Part shown: one piece after another, positions 17,187 to 27,689 of the stretch | Numbering within the stretch: position 1 is the first letter of the stretch | How the letters are laid out: each line of letters opens with the position of its first letter | Assembly (NCBI RefSeq): GCF_002072955.1 | Contig: NZ_LPUF01000001.1 | Coordinates: 2,831,802 to 2,895,801 of the forward strand | Length of the DNA: 64,000 nt | Reading direction: 5' to 3' | Source of the DNA: Methyloprofundus sedimenti | GTDB taxonomy: Bacteria; Pseudomonadota; Gammaproteobacteria; Methylococcales; Methylomonadaceae | The notes under the pieces: generated by a model | Seen by the model: only the letters and a program-made list of their open reading frames with translations | Database searches by the model: none | Told to the model about the DNA's origin: nothing | Program-made: the position numbers and the translations under genes

Positions 17187-17851
17187 TATTCCTCTGAATT
17201 GATTTGTTGGGATTGCATTGCGCTGGCCAGATAAATTAAGGCCAACATGCCGAAAATATAGGCCTGTACTAAAGCTTCAATAATGTGCAGCATTAAAATA
17301 GGAATCGGCGCCAGAAAACCAGCCACTAAGACAATCAGCATCGCTGCCATTTCCAGACTCATGACATTGCCGAACAAACGAATGGCCAGCGCCAGTGTGC
17401 GTGTGAATTCACTGATAATATGAAATGGCAATAGCATCGGTGTTGGCTGTAGATAATGATGCAGATATTTTTTTAAGCCCTGAGTACGAATACCAAACCA
17501 GTGCACTGAGAGAAACACCAGTATCGCTAGTGCTGAAGTCACCGATAAATCAGCCGTTGGTGAGTGCAGTCCGGGGATCAGTCCCACCATATTGGCAATA
17601 ATAAGAAACACCCAAAAAGTTGAAATAAACGGCATAATGATCCGCCCATGCTTTGGTGTAACTTCTAAAACCGCCTGTTCCATCGCTTCGAAAATTCCTT
17701 CGATCACGGTTTGCATGCCACTGGGCAACATCTGCATATGCCTGGTTGCCAGCCAGACCAGGCTGATAATAAACAGCATCACGCACCAGGTTGAAATGAT
17801 CGAGGCATGAATCGTTAGCGCCCCCAGCATAAGAGAATAACCTTCATCCAT
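17186..17851 (-). CDS. atpB: N-type ATPase, a subunit
   Basis: 221 residues with about six membrane segments. The a subunit provides the half-channels facing the c-ring. The essential arginine is in TRTLALAIRLFGNVMS, followed by the conserved late helix LVQAYIFGMLALIYLA. The ISTFWVFLIIANMVGLIPG segment is also characteristic. The gene begins 4 bp after the atpQ stop, leaving no room for atpR, and overlaps atpE by one base. Confidence 0.92.
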   Translation of the reverse strand: MDEGYSLMLGALTIHASIISTWCVMLFIISLVWLATRHMQMLPSGMQTVIEGIFEAMEQAVLEVTPKHGRIIMPFISTFWVFLIIANMVGLIPGLHSPTADLSVTSALAILVFLSVHWFGIRTQGLKKYLHHYLQPTPMLLPFHIISEFTRTLALAIRLFGNVMSLEMAAMLIVLVAGFLAPIPILMLHIIEALVQAYIFGMLALIYLASAMQSQQINSEE

Positions 17852-17855
17852 ACAC

Positions 17856-18131
17856 TTAATCCTGTTCTTTGATTAATAGATAAACATTTATTGCGCCAAT
17901 AAACACACCTAATATCAATAAGTTCAGCGTCCAGCTCATCGAATAACCCGTCGCCAGGCTATCCAGCCAGGCACCCAGATAAGCGCCACCCACAATGGGT
18001 AATACCATTACCAGACCGAGTGTTCCCAGATACAGTGTTTGTGCCAGAATACTCGACTGTTCTCTATGCGCCTTTTTTATGCGCTTGACCTGATGATCAA
18101 CCTGCCTTTGTAAGCGTTGCTTTTTATTCAT
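17856..18131 (-). CDS. atpQ: N-type ATPase, AtpQ (AtpI/gene-1 type) subunit
   Basis: 91 residues. A basic N-terminus (KKQRLQRQVDHQVKRIKKAH) precedes two membrane helices with the ATPase_gene1 pattern GGAYLGAWLDS and WTLNLLILGVFIGAINVYL. In N-ATPase operons AtpQ follows AtpC. The partner AtpR normally sits between atpQ and atpB but is absent here, since atpB starts 4 bp downstream. A 137-bp gap (18132-18268) separates atpQ from atpC; it holds no convincing gene, only a 31-codon open frame without support. Confidence 0.85.
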   Translation of the reverse strand: MNKKQRLQRQVDHQVKRIKKAHREQSSILAQTLYLGTLGLVMVLPIVGGAYLGAWLDSLATGYSMSWTLNLLILGVFIGAINVYLLIKEQD

Positions 18132-18268
18132 ATTACACGCCCTGTATGAATGCCATCATGTTTTAATATTAGGGTATGCTGACGTACGTTTTTAACATGA
18201 TGCATTTTGTACCTCAGCAGCATCCTATTGCATTTTTACTCTGGTTTTCACTAAGTAAGGGGGGAATA

Positions 18269-20079
<1,811 letters not shown>

Positions 20080-20415
20080 TTATTCTAAACGACGCATAAA
20101 AAAGAAACCCGCTAAAGCTCCCCAAACAAGCATAAGCAGATCATGAATTATCATTTCAAAGCTAAAATTATCAATATTCCGAATGTAATCAAAAATATCA
20201 TCAGACACCAGAAAAACGAGAATAATATACAGAGCAATTTTTATTTCTAATTTTTGTTCATACCACACCCATATGCCTAGAATGGCGAAACCGGAAAAAA
20301 AACGTACCAGGTTATGGGTTATCATTTCTAAGCTAAAACTATCTACATGGAATGCAATATCCACAAAGTAAAAGACAATAAGACCTATAAATAAAACGGC
20401 GTAAAGTGATTTCAT
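20080..20415 (-). CDS. small four-TM protein with internal duplication, first gene of the N-ATPase operon
   Basis: 111 residues, unrecognised family. It is two copies of a two-helix unit: DSFSLEMITHNLV (about residues 25-37) recurs as DNFSFEMIIHDLL (about 81-93), each preceded by an aromatic segment ending in D and followed by a hydrophobic helix with W. The gene ends 21 bp before atpD, so it is likely co-transcribed with the N-ATPase. It could be an assembly or ring factor; that is inference from position and topology only. Confidence 0.6.
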   Translation of the reverse strand: MKSLYAVLFIGLIVFYFVDIAFHVDSFSLEMITHNLVRFFSGFAILGIWVWYEQKLEIKIALYIILVFLVSDDIFDYIRNIDNFSFEMIIHDLLMLVWGALAGFFFMRRLE

Positions 20416-20438
20416 CGTGTTTTAAACTCTCTTTTATA

Positions 20439-20560
20439 TTAATCAAACTTCAAATGATGCTTCAGCACCCGGTAACGTAAGTTTTTCCGCGTCGACTCTA
20501 ACATTGCTGCAATTGCAGTCACGTTATAACCGGACAATTGCAATACTTTTTGTAAAAAAA
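20439..20560 (-). pseudogene. Fis-type HTH end of a sigma-54 activator, remnant
   Basis: An open frame reading LQLSGYNVTAIAAMLESTRK and NLRYRVLKHHLKFD ends with TAA at 20439-20441. This is the HTH_8 (Fis) pattern found at the C-terminus of NtrC-family response regulators. The receiver and AAA+ parts are missing, and upstream DNA does not continue the protein. It is probably the scar of a lost regulator gene. Confidence 0.55.
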
Positions 20561-20596
20561 TAGCCGCTATAAGTAAAAGATAATCCAAAAGTTGTA

Positions 20597-20637
20597 CAAC
20601 CCTCTAATTATTTTTATTTTAAAAAAATGGAGGGTTG
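20597..20637. other. inverted repeat in intergenic region
   Basis: caaccctc (20597-20604) and gagggttg (20630-20637) are perfect inverted copies around a 25-base A/T-rich loop. It could be a weak bidirectional terminator between the RRM gene and the regulator remnant. The large loop makes this uncertain. The rest of 20640-20829 shows nothing recognisable. Confidence 0.35.
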
Positions 20638-20829
20638 GGTCAATAATCCGAAATGTGCTTGCAGTACAGGAAAGGTAAGAATTTATCAGGCATGTTCAGG
20701 AATGAGAATTGAATAATCCTTGTTCCTTAGCCCTTAGAGTCACTGGTTGAAGCGTTAACTATGGTATGTAACTGTCAAATATCGAGAGGAAATATCGGAG
20801 CAAAAGCTTCCTCTGCGTGCAGAAGCTAA

Positions 20830-21093
20830 TTATCTCCTGCTCGATTTGGCAGTTTCAAACCCGACTCTTAATGAATTCCCATTAAAATCTTTACCATTAA
20901 GCCCGGCAATAGCAGCGCGCGCCTCATGCCCTTCCATTCCGATAAAACCAAAGCCTTTGCACTGGTCAGTAAAGATGTCTGTTATTAGTTTTGATGAACG
21001 CACAGTACCAAATTGAGCGAATAAGTTCAGTAAGTCGTTTTCGGTTGTGCTCGCAGGTAAATTACCAACAAATAGTTTTTTTAGATTTTTCAA
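20830..21093 (-). CDS. RRM-domain RNA-binding protein
   Basis: 87 residues, a single RNA-recognition motif. RNP2 is KLFVGNLP at the N-terminus and RNP1 is CKGFGFIGM in the middle; the LNGKDFNGNSLRV strand closes the fold. Bacterial RRM proteins of this size resemble cyanobacterial Rbp cold-induced proteins, but targets are not known. A short basic tail (KSSRR) replaces the glycine-rich tail of some relatives. Confidence 0.88.
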   Translation of the reverse strand: MKNLKKLFVGNLPASTTENDLLNLFAQFGTVRSSKLITDIFTDQCKGFGFIGMEGHEARAAIAGLNGKDFNGNSLRVGFETAKSSRR

Positions 21094-21301
21094 TTTAACT
21101 CTCTTTTTAAATATACAGGGTTGTTATATTGTGCCAGAACTCATCCCGGCTCAATATTTTATGGGTCTGCTAGTACTTCCGTCTAATTAATTTAGGTTTT
21201 CTGTAGCTTAGAATTTATACATACATTCTGCCAAAGCACTTATTTTCGTGACGAATAGTAATAACAAACAGCTTTAATCTTATTTCTTTTTACTTCTAAC
21301 T

Positions 21302-21475
21302 CTACTCAACTACCCTTCTTTTATCCAATACTGTGGCATGCTGTTCAATATACTCTCGAATTAAACGGCGAATAACTTGTGATGAAGTCATGTCCTGATT
21401 TGCACAAATCTGTTCAAAAGCTCTTTTTTTATCTGGATCTATTAATAATGTTACGCGAGTGGTATTGGCTGCCAT
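21302..21475 (-). CDS. ribbon-helix-helix (CopG/Arc-type) DNA-binding protein
   Basis: 57 residues from an ATG at 21475 to TAG at 21302-21304. The N-terminal strand TTRVTLLIDPDKKRAF and the second helix TSSQVIRRLIREYIEQH match the ribbon-helix-helix pattern of CopG-type regulators and antitoxins. No toxin gene is adjacent, so a free-standing regulator or orphan antitoxin are both possible. Confidence 0.65.
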   Translation of the reverse strand: MAANTTRVTLLIDPDKKRAFEQICANQDMTSSQVIRRLIREYIEQHATVLDKRRVVE

Positions 21476-22057
21476 AGTGAATCAAGTTAATTAATATAGA
21501 TTAGCATTCAATACTAACATGATTAGCATCAAATGTTAATCATGTTAACATTAAGAGCGATAATAATTTAAGTATTTCAAAAGCCTGGTCACTTTTATTG
21601 TTGAACTTGCTGGATTTGCATATGAGAATAATGAATTTGTCACTCTATTTTGGATGCAATCATTTTGGCAGAGGTATAAATTCATTCGTTGAAAATCAGG
21701 GAAACGTAGCCTAAGTGAAGTAATGACCCTTAGTCCCTGGAGGCGATAGAAGTCGCGAAATTTCCTGAGGTAGCATGGCGCTATCCTGCGGACAAACCAA
21801 ACCGGGTGTTGTAGCAAAAAGCCGCCATATTAAGGAACTCTCTTCAGACACTTGACACCTGGATCAAATCGTCCAGACATGAGGGAGCATAATTTAACCA
21901 GAATATCTGCTGCTCCTTAACACTTTATATTATCAGTAGTAAATGCAGTGGCAGGCACACAACGATCATGGTCCCCTATTTTTGATGCAAAGACTGAAAT
22001 ACGCGCAGGAGAAAATTGAATTTTCTAGCTATTTTTAGTCATCTAAACGTCTGATTT
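21476..22057. other. intergenic region without recognisable gene
   Basis: About 580 bp between the ribbon-helix-helix gene and DUF167. Open frames are short and look like chance. A ttaacatt/catgatta-rich patch just upstream of the ribbon-helix-helix gene (about 21500-21550) contains repeated taacat/gttaa half sites that could be its operator. Nothing else is assigned. Confidence 0.4.
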
Positions 22058-22420
22058 TTAATTTGTATGCTTGGCAATACTACGCGGCAAAGTCTTGGGC
22101 GCTTTAATACGCAATTGTTTATTAATATTCATGCGCCCAAACACCACCTCAATATCCTTGGTAGTCACACCAAACTCTTTAGCCAAAAAACGCACCATAT
22201 AATCTGTCGCTTTGCCAGCAACAGGATGAGCCGTGACACTAATCTTCAACTGATTGCCCTTAGGCTTTCCGATAGTATCGCGTTTAGCACCAGGCGTACC
22301 CAAAACATTCAAAACCAAAGTATCACCATCCCAGGCGTAAAAAGACTTCATTCTTTTACAATCAAAGATTGAATTTTCAGCATCTTGCTGAATTGTAACT
22401 GACTTTTTCTTTTTAGCCAT
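22058..22420 (-). CDS. DUF167 (YggU-family) protein
   Basis: 120 residues. The DUF167 core spans about 25-110: LVLNVLGTPGAKRDTIG, LKISVTAHPVAGKATDYM, FLAKEFGVTTKDIEVVFG and the closing NKQLRIK. The GKA[TN] segment is the family signature. The biochemical role of YggU proteins is not established. An extra lysine-rich N-terminus (MAKKKKSV) is present. It is not clearly part of the downstream hyf-like operon. Confidence 0.85.
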   Translation of the reverse strand: MAKKKKSVTIQQDAENSIFDCKRMKSFYAWDGDTLVLNVLGTPGAKRDTIGKPKGNQLKISVTAHPVAGKATDYMVRFLAKEFGVTTKDIEVVFGRMNINKQLRIKAPKTLPRSIAKHTN

Positions 22421-22505
22421 TGAATCAGATTTTTTCCATTTTCTGGGTTAGCGTATCTACCATAGCTGAATAAACAAGCTATATCAATTTTTTGTAAACA
22501 GATAA

Positions 22506-23015
22506 CTATTTTTTCATCAAGCTCAGTAATCCCTTAACCAAGGTTTCCGGTGTGGGTGGACAACCGGGGATCACAATATCAACAGGAATGACATTAGCAA
22601 CAGCACCGCAACTGGCATAAGAAACACCAAATTCGCCACCGCAGGCCGCGCAATCACCCACAGCAATCACCCATTTTGGATTTGGCGTGGCTTCATAGGT
22701 ACGCAATAATGCCGTTTGCATATGTCGCGAAACCGGCCCTGTGACTAATAGCACATCCGCATGGCGCGGTGAGGCAACAAAGTGAATTCCATAGCGTTCG
22801 ACATCATAAAACGGGTTATTTAAGGCATGAATTTCCAGTTCACAGCCATTACATGAACCCGCATCAATCGCACGAATCGCAATACTACCAGAAAAATATT
22901 TATCAACCTGACGCTTTACTTCTATACCCAATGTTTCTAATTCAGCCGCGTCAGGTCGTTTTATACGTTCCGTAACAACGCCTGTTTTTAAAATTTTAGC
23001 AAAAAGTCTTAACAT
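22506..23015 (-). CDS. hyfI: Hyf/Ehr complex small subunit (NuoB/HyfI-like)
   Basis: 169 residues. The subunit carries the proximal [4Fe-4S] cluster of complex I-like enzymes; its ligands are visible in AGSCNGCELEIHAL, GDCAACGGEFG and PGCPPTP. RHADVLLVTGPV is the usual core strand. It is the last gene of the six-gene operon 29806-22506. No HyfA/HyfH ferredoxin subunit is encoded nearby, so the cluster has no obvious redox partner. The intact cysteines contrast with the altered large subunit. Confidence 0.88.
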   Translation of the reverse strand: MLRLFAKILKTGVVTERIKRPDAAELETLGIEVKRQVDKYFSGSIAIRAIDAGSCNGCELEIHALNNPFYDVERYGIHFVASPRHADVLLVTGPVSRHMQTALLRTYEATPNPKWVIAVGDCAACGGEFGVSYASCGAVANVIPVDIVIPGCPPTPETLVKGLLSLMKK

Positions 23016-23024
23016 TGTAATGTC

Positions 23025-24611
23025 CTATAGATCATTTCCGGAATAAGAAGGGTTGACTGATTTATTACAGACTGGAAAATCCGGTACTATATTATTCAGG
23101 ACGATTTTTTCCAAAGCCAGAAAACCAAAATTACTAGGGTCTCGAGTATAAAAGCGACGAATTGTATTGTCGCTATTAAAGCGGACATAGGTAACAATTT
23201 CACCGCGCCAGCCTTCGATCATCGCCAAACCCTCGTTGTATTCCATAGGTACTTGCCATGCCGTGACTAACTCACCTTCAGGTAACTGGTCCAACATCTG
23301 GATTAATAACTTGATAGAGGCAAATATTTCTTTTACTCGAATCCAGACTCTCGATGCAACATCGCCCTGCTCTTCCACTTCCACTTCCACTTTAACCTTC
23401 AACTGATCATAAGGAGCATAAGGATAGTCACGGCGCACGTCAAAATCCTGACCACTGGCACGACCTACATAACCAAGAGCACCAAATGCTTCAGCGGTTG
23501 CAGGTGATAAATAACCTGAGGTAAATAAACGGTCTTCCAAAGACGAATTCAAATCCAACGCAGGTATTAACTCATTCAGTTCTTTACGTAAATCTGTTAA
23601 TTCTTGCAATAAAGAACCAAAATCTGCAGCTGATAAATCTACTTTAACGCCTCCAGGAATGAGCCTGTCCATTAGCAGGCGATGACCAAAAATTTTAGCC
23701 TGAGTCCGTTGCCATTGCTCCCGCAAACGACTGAATTGCATTTGTGCAAAAGCAAAGCCGACATCATTACAAATTGCACCTATATCGCCTAAATGATTAG
23801 CGATACGTTCGCGCTCACACAATATGCCACGTATAAACGCCGCCCGAGGGGGAATAGTTATGCCCGCGGCTTGCTCCATGGCACAGCATGCTGCCCAAGT
23901 ATGTGCCACGGTGCTATCACCGGAAATACGTCCGGCCAAACGGGCTAATTCTTCGGGCTTGCGGCCTTCAGCAAGCTTCTCGATACCTTTATGCACATAG
24001 CCCAAACGTTCTTCCAGATTTAACACGGTTTCACCTACTGCCTGAAAACGAAAATGTCCCGGCTCAATAATTCCTGCATGTACCGGACCTACGGGGATTT
24101 CATACACGCCCGCGCCTCTGGCTTTGACAAACTGATAATCCGTATCCGGCGGAGTAATGGCTTCAGGATGACCTTGCAGAGCAAAGTCCTTGCGTAATGG
24201 ATAGTCATGTTTCCCCCAGGCCTGATGGCGTATCCACGCTCTGGAATCCGGATGATCAACAAAATGAATACCGAACATGTCCTGAGTGTGGCGTTCACTG
24301 CGACTGGCAGCGGGATAGATTGTTGCCTGTGAGGGTAGCTCTGCTTTCTCGGGATTTAATGAGGCAGACAGGCATATATACTCACCTCGCCAGGCAAAAC
24401 AAGCGTTGACCAGGAAAGACTCAGGACATTGCTCTGCCCACCCCGCGGCCCAACGCATTTTTTGCTGGTGTGCCAATTCAGCAAAGCGCAACCAATGTTC
24501 AGCCGCAATAGTCCATTGCTCTGGATGCGTAGCAGAAATATCAATCTGGATTGCCTCAGCCGCCAGATCTGCCTGTAATGCAATGCGCCAATCGGATAGA
24601 TTCTCACTCAT
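23025..24611 (-). CDS. hyfG: Hyf/Ehr complex large subunit (NuoCD/HyfG-like) lacking NiFe ligands
   Basis: 528 residues: a NuoC-like part (about 1-150, with ERHTQDMFGIHFVDHPD) fused to a NuoD/hydrogenase-large-like part. The hydrogenase L1 motif RxCGxC is RISGDS (S230, S233) and the L2 motif DPCxxC is DPSNFG, so all four nickel-binding cysteines are absent and hydrogenase activity is not expected. EIPVGPVHAGIIEPGHFRF is well conserved. This matches energy-converting hydrogenase-related (Ehr) complexes. It overlaps hyfF by 4 bp. Confidence 0.88.
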   Translation of the reverse strand: MSENLSDWRIALQADLAAEAIQIDISATHPEQWTIAAEHWLRFAELAHQQKMRWAAGWAEQCPESFLVNACFAWRGEYICLSASLNPEKAELPSQATIYPAASRSERHTQDMFGIHFVDHPDSRAWIRHQAWGKHDYPLRKDFALQGHPEAITPPDTDYQFVKARGAGVYEIPVGPVHAGIIEPGHFRFQAVGETVLNLEERLGYVHKGIEKLAEGRKPEELARLAGRISGDSTVAHTWAACCAMEQAAGITIPPRAAFIRGILCERERIANHLGDIGAICNDVGFAFAQMQFSRLREQWQRTQAKIFGHRLLMDRLIPGGVKVDLSAADFGSLLQELTDLRKELNELIPALDLNSSLEDRLFTSGYLSPATAEAFGALGYVGRASGQDFDVRRDYPYAPYDQLKVKVEVEVEEQGDVASRVWIRVKEIFASIKLLIQMLDQLPEGELVTAWQVPMEYNEGLAMIEGWRGEIVTYVRFNSDNTIRRFYTRDPSNFGFLALEKIVLNNIVPDFPVCNKSVNPSYSGNDL

Positions 24612-26071
24612 AACGGAGCACTCCCTGAAATTAAAATGGTGGCTTGAGTAAACCAGTCAGCCAGAAAATTGGGGATCGCAAGTCCCAGCCACAAGACGAT
24701 AACCAGATGAATCATTACCGGCCATAAATTGGCTTGTACTGCTTGTTTTCCTTCAGGACGCTCGCCATATACCATCGGTTGAACATTTCTAAACAATCCT
24801 GCACAGGCAATCCCGATACCTAATAATAAAAAGGGTGTGAGCCAGGGAAAGCTCTGCATAGTTGCTAGTAAGACCAAAAACTCACTGGTAAACACACCGA
24901 AAGGTGGGAAACCTGCAATCGCCAGCGTACCAATTAAAAGTCCCCAGCCGACTTTCGGCTGAGTTTTAATTAAGCCACGAATTTTCTCAATACTTTGCGT
25001 GCCTGATATTTGTGCCGCATGTCCAACGGTAACGAAAATGGCAGATTTGGTGAGTGAATGTACAGTCATATGCAATAATGCTGCAAAAGTCGCAAACGGT
25101 GTACCGATACCAAAGGCAAAGGTCATTAAACCCATATGTTCAATGGAGGAATAGCTAAACAGACGTTTAATATCTTTTTGCCTATGTAGAAAAAAGGCCG
25201 CAACTAAAAATGACAACAGACCAAAACCCATCATTAAATAACCTGCAATATGACTATCGGTAGCACCATCGATTAACATTTTATTACGTACAACTGCATA
25301 CAGCGCATCATTTAATAATAAACCTGAGAGCACCGCCGACATAGGAGTCGGACCTTCCGAGTGCGCATCCGGCAACCAGTTATGCAAGGGCACCAGACCA
25401 ATCTTGGTACCATAACCTATGAGCATAAAGACGAATGCAATTTCCAGAATTTCAGGATTTAAAAGCTTGGCATTTTCATATAAAACCGACCACATCAAGG
25501 CATTTTCAGCATCGCTAAATTGTGTTGCCGCGTAATATAATAAAATAGTACCGAATAAAGCCTGCGCAATCCCCACACCACACAGAATAAAATATTTCCA
25601 CGCCGCTTCGATCGATTCAGGCGTGCGGTATAAACTCACCAACAGAACCGTTGCCAGAGTTGCAGCTTCCATTGCAACCCACATTACGCCCATATTATTA
25701 GTCGTTAATACCAGATACATGGCAAACATAAAACCCTGGTACATTGAGTAATACAATCTCAATCGCTTATCCGTCAATTTACCTATGTCTTTTTCATGCG
25801 CCATATAAGGCGCAGAAAAAATAGAGGTGGTAAAGCCGACAAAAGCGGTTAATACGATCAAATACACATTAAAGGAATCGACAATAAAATACTCTTCAGC
25901 CGACAACAGAGTGCCTGAGTTAAACACATTAACCGCTAACCATAAGGACAAGAACAAGGTCACAGCATTAAAGCGTATATTTTGTCGGCCCACATCTTCT
26001 TGATGCCCAAACAAGGCAAAATAAAAAATACCGAGCAACGGCAATAATAATAACAAATAGGCTGGAATCAT
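24608..26071 (-). CDS. hyfF: Hyf/Ehr complex antiporter-like subunit (HyfF/NuoN-like)
   Basis: 487 residues, about 13-14 membrane helices. It is one of two Mrp antiporter-type subunits of the complex and presumably moves protons or sodium. MWVAMEAATLATVLLVSLYR contains the conserved early glutamate; KIGLVPLHNWLPDAHSEGPT is the signature loop with the lysine helix, and LFSYSSIEHMGLM is the second conserved block. It overlaps hyfE and hyfG by 4 bp each (ATGA), indicating a tightly coupled operon. Confidence 0.9.
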   Translation of the reverse strand: MIPAYLLLLLPLLGIFYFALFGHQEDVGRQNIRFNAVTLFLSLWLAVNVFNSGTLLSAEEYFIVDSFNVYLIVLTAFVGFTTSIFSAPYMAHEKDIGKLTDKRLRLYYSMYQGFMFAMYLVLTTNNMGVMWVAMEAATLATVLLVSLYRTPESIEAAWKYFILCGVGIAQALFGTILLYYAATQFSDAENALMWSVLYENAKLLNPEILEIAFVFMLIGYGTKIGLVPLHNWLPDAHSEGPTPMSAVLSGLLLNDALYAVVRNKMLIDGATDSHIAGYLMMGFGLLSFLVAAFFLHRQKDIKRLFSYSSIEHMGLMTFAFGIGTPFATFAALLHMTVHSLTKSAIFVTVGHAAQISGTQSIEKIRGLIKTQPKVGWGLLIGTLAIAGFPPFGVFTSEFLVLLATMQSFPWLTPFLLLGIGIACAGLFRNVQPMVYGERPEGKQAVQANLWPVMIHLVIVLWLGLAIPNFLADWFTQATILISGSAPL

Positions 26072-26745
26072 TGATCCACCTCATTTAAACGATTCATCTT
26101 ATCCACATCAAGAGAATCTATACTGCTACTGATATGCAGAAAAAAGATGCCGAATAATACCGCTGCCACTAACACATCAAAGGCAACCCCTAATTCCACA
26201 ACCATCGGCATGCCGTTAGTGGAAACCGTTGCTGCAAAAAATAAACCATTTTCGATAGACATAAAACCGACCACATGGGCAATTGCCTGATGATGCGAAA
26301 TCATCAGTAACATACCTAATAAAATAACCGCAAGACTCAAAGACAGCGCATTTAATAAAATCATCGATGAGTTTTGCATAATGGGATGCAGTACGTAATA
26401 ACTAAACACCACCAGACTCGCCCCACCTAACATCACCGAGGTTTTATTACTCAGTGCTTCCACATCGCGGTGCATATCTAATTTTAAAATATGCCGCCTG
26501 AGCATCCAGGGAATAAACAGCACCTTTAATGCCATGGTAATCGCGGCAGAAATATACAGGTGAGGATTATCAAAACTGTAAGCAGCAATGGTTGTTGCAA
26601 GTACCAACATAAACCCCTGTAAAGCAAAGACAAATACCAAACGTAATAAGCGCCCCTGAGCCAGCATAATAAATGAGGTCAAAGTCACTAATGCTGCCAG
26701 GGACAGGATGAGTTGCGAATAATGATCCAGATTTTCAATATCCAT
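26068..26745 (-). CDS. hyfE: Hyf/Ehr complex membrane subunit (HyfE, NuoK-like)
   Basis: 225 residues with about six or seven membrane segments. The start is the ATG at 26745, which overlaps the hyfC stop as TAATG; an open frame further upstream is only the shadow of hyfC. ALKVLFIPWMLRRHI and HVVGFMSIENGLFFAA, the latter with the glutamate equivalent to NuoK, identify HyfE. It lies between hyfC and hyfF as in hydrogenase-4 operons. Confidence 0.88.
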   Translation of the reverse strand: MDIENLDHYSQLILSLAALVTLTSFIMLAQGRLLRLVFVFALQGFMLVLATTIAAYSFDNPHLYISAAITMALKVLFIPWMLRRHILKLDMHRDVEALSNKTSVMLGGASLVVFSYYVLHPIMQNSSMILLNALSLSLAVILLGMLLMISHHQAIAHVVGFMSIENGLFFAATVSTNGMPMVVELGVAFDVLVAAVLFGIFFLHISSSIDSLDVDKMNRLNEVDQ

Positions 26746-27689
26746 TAGCGTGATGCCTCCAAAATAATATGACTGAGCATGCCAAGTAAGCCGAGTAGAT
26801 AAGCAAAACTCAAAAATTCCTGCACGCGAAATAAGCGCATTTTGGCTAATAATGTTTCTGATATTGCCAGTATTACAGCTAATAGAGCCAGCTTGCCCAT
26901 AATGACCATTAAACCATTGCCTAAGGCCGCAAGTGTGAAGGACTCTGCAATTCCCCAGGGAAAGAAAATATTGGCAATCAATACACCATACAGCATCAGC
27001 TTTAACTGACTTGCCCATTCAATCAAGGCTAAATGACGGCCACTGTATTCCAGAATCATGGCTTCATGGATCATCGTCAATTCAAGGTGAGTTGCAGGAT
27101 TATCTACCGGAATACGTCCGGTTTCTGCAACTGCCACCAGGATCAGTGCAAATAAAGCAAAAATAAACGAAGGTCTTAATACCAGGCCTTCTCCCAGAAC
27201 ATGCTGTATAGCAAATGATAAATTGGTGGTTGATGCCGTCATGGTCAACGTAAAAACTGCCATTAACATTGCAGGTTCTGCCATCGATGAAATAGTCATT
27301 TCCCGTGAAGAGCCCATACCTCCGAATGCCGTACCTACATCCAGGCCCGCTAAGGCCAGAAAAAAGCGTGCAAAGGCTAAAAAACCGACCAGCACAATCA
27401 CATCAGCACTCGCGGCAGTCGGTAACTCCACCGCAATAAAAGGAATCACGGTAATCGCTAGGGCAGTCGCAGAAAAAATAATATACGGCGAAATTACAAA
27501 TAACCAGGAGGCGTCTTTAGACACGACCGGTTGTTTATGGGTTAATTTGATCAAATCACGATAAGGCTGTATCAGCGAAGGTGCTTTACGATTTTGTAAA
27601 TAACACTTACAGCATTTCACCCAGCCTGCTAACAAGGGCGCCAAGGTTATAAAAAGCAATGTTTGCAAAACAGCTATTAAAATACTCAT
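26745..27689 (-). CDS. hyfC: Hyf/Ehr complex membrane subunit (HyfC, NuoH-like)
   Basis: 314 residues with about eight membrane helices. NuoH-like proteins anchor the hydrophilic arm. Marks are the cytoplasmic loop KAPSLIQPYRDLIKLTHKQ, then FGGMGSSREMTISSMAEPAM and TGRIPVDNPATHLELTMIHE, the conserved acidic loop near the quinone-site region of complex I. It overlaps hyfB by one base. No hyfD (second NuoL/M-type) gene lies between hyfC and hyfE. Confidence 0.9.
   Translation of the reverse strand: MSILIAVLQTLLFITLAPLLAGWVKCCKCYLQNRKAPSLIQPYRDLIKLTHKQPVVSKDASWLFVISPYIIFSATALAITVIPFIAVELPTAASADVIVLVGFLAFARFFLALAGLDVGTAFGGMGSSREMTISSMAEPAMLMAVFTLTMTASTTNLSFAIQHVLGEGLVLRPSFIFALFALILVAVAETGRIPVDNPATHLELTMIHEAMILEYSGRHLALIEWASQLKLMLYGVLIANIFFPWGIAESFTLAALGNGLMVIMGKLALLAVILAISETLLAKMRLFRVQEFLSFAYLLGLLGMLSHIILEASR

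Noticed and set aside
18132..18268. 31-codon frame overlapping the atpQ start (considered as atpR)
   Set aside because: Too short and polar, with no two-helix topology; atpR would also lie on the other side of atpQ.
21551..21817. 88-codon minus-strand frame rich in Arg, Leu and Cys
   Set aside because: No start signal and no family match; it lies in an intergenic region with repeat-like sequence.
26746..27018. Upstream extension of the hyfE frame
   Set aside because: It lies wholly inside hyfC in another frame; the TAATG overlap at 26745 gives the natural start.
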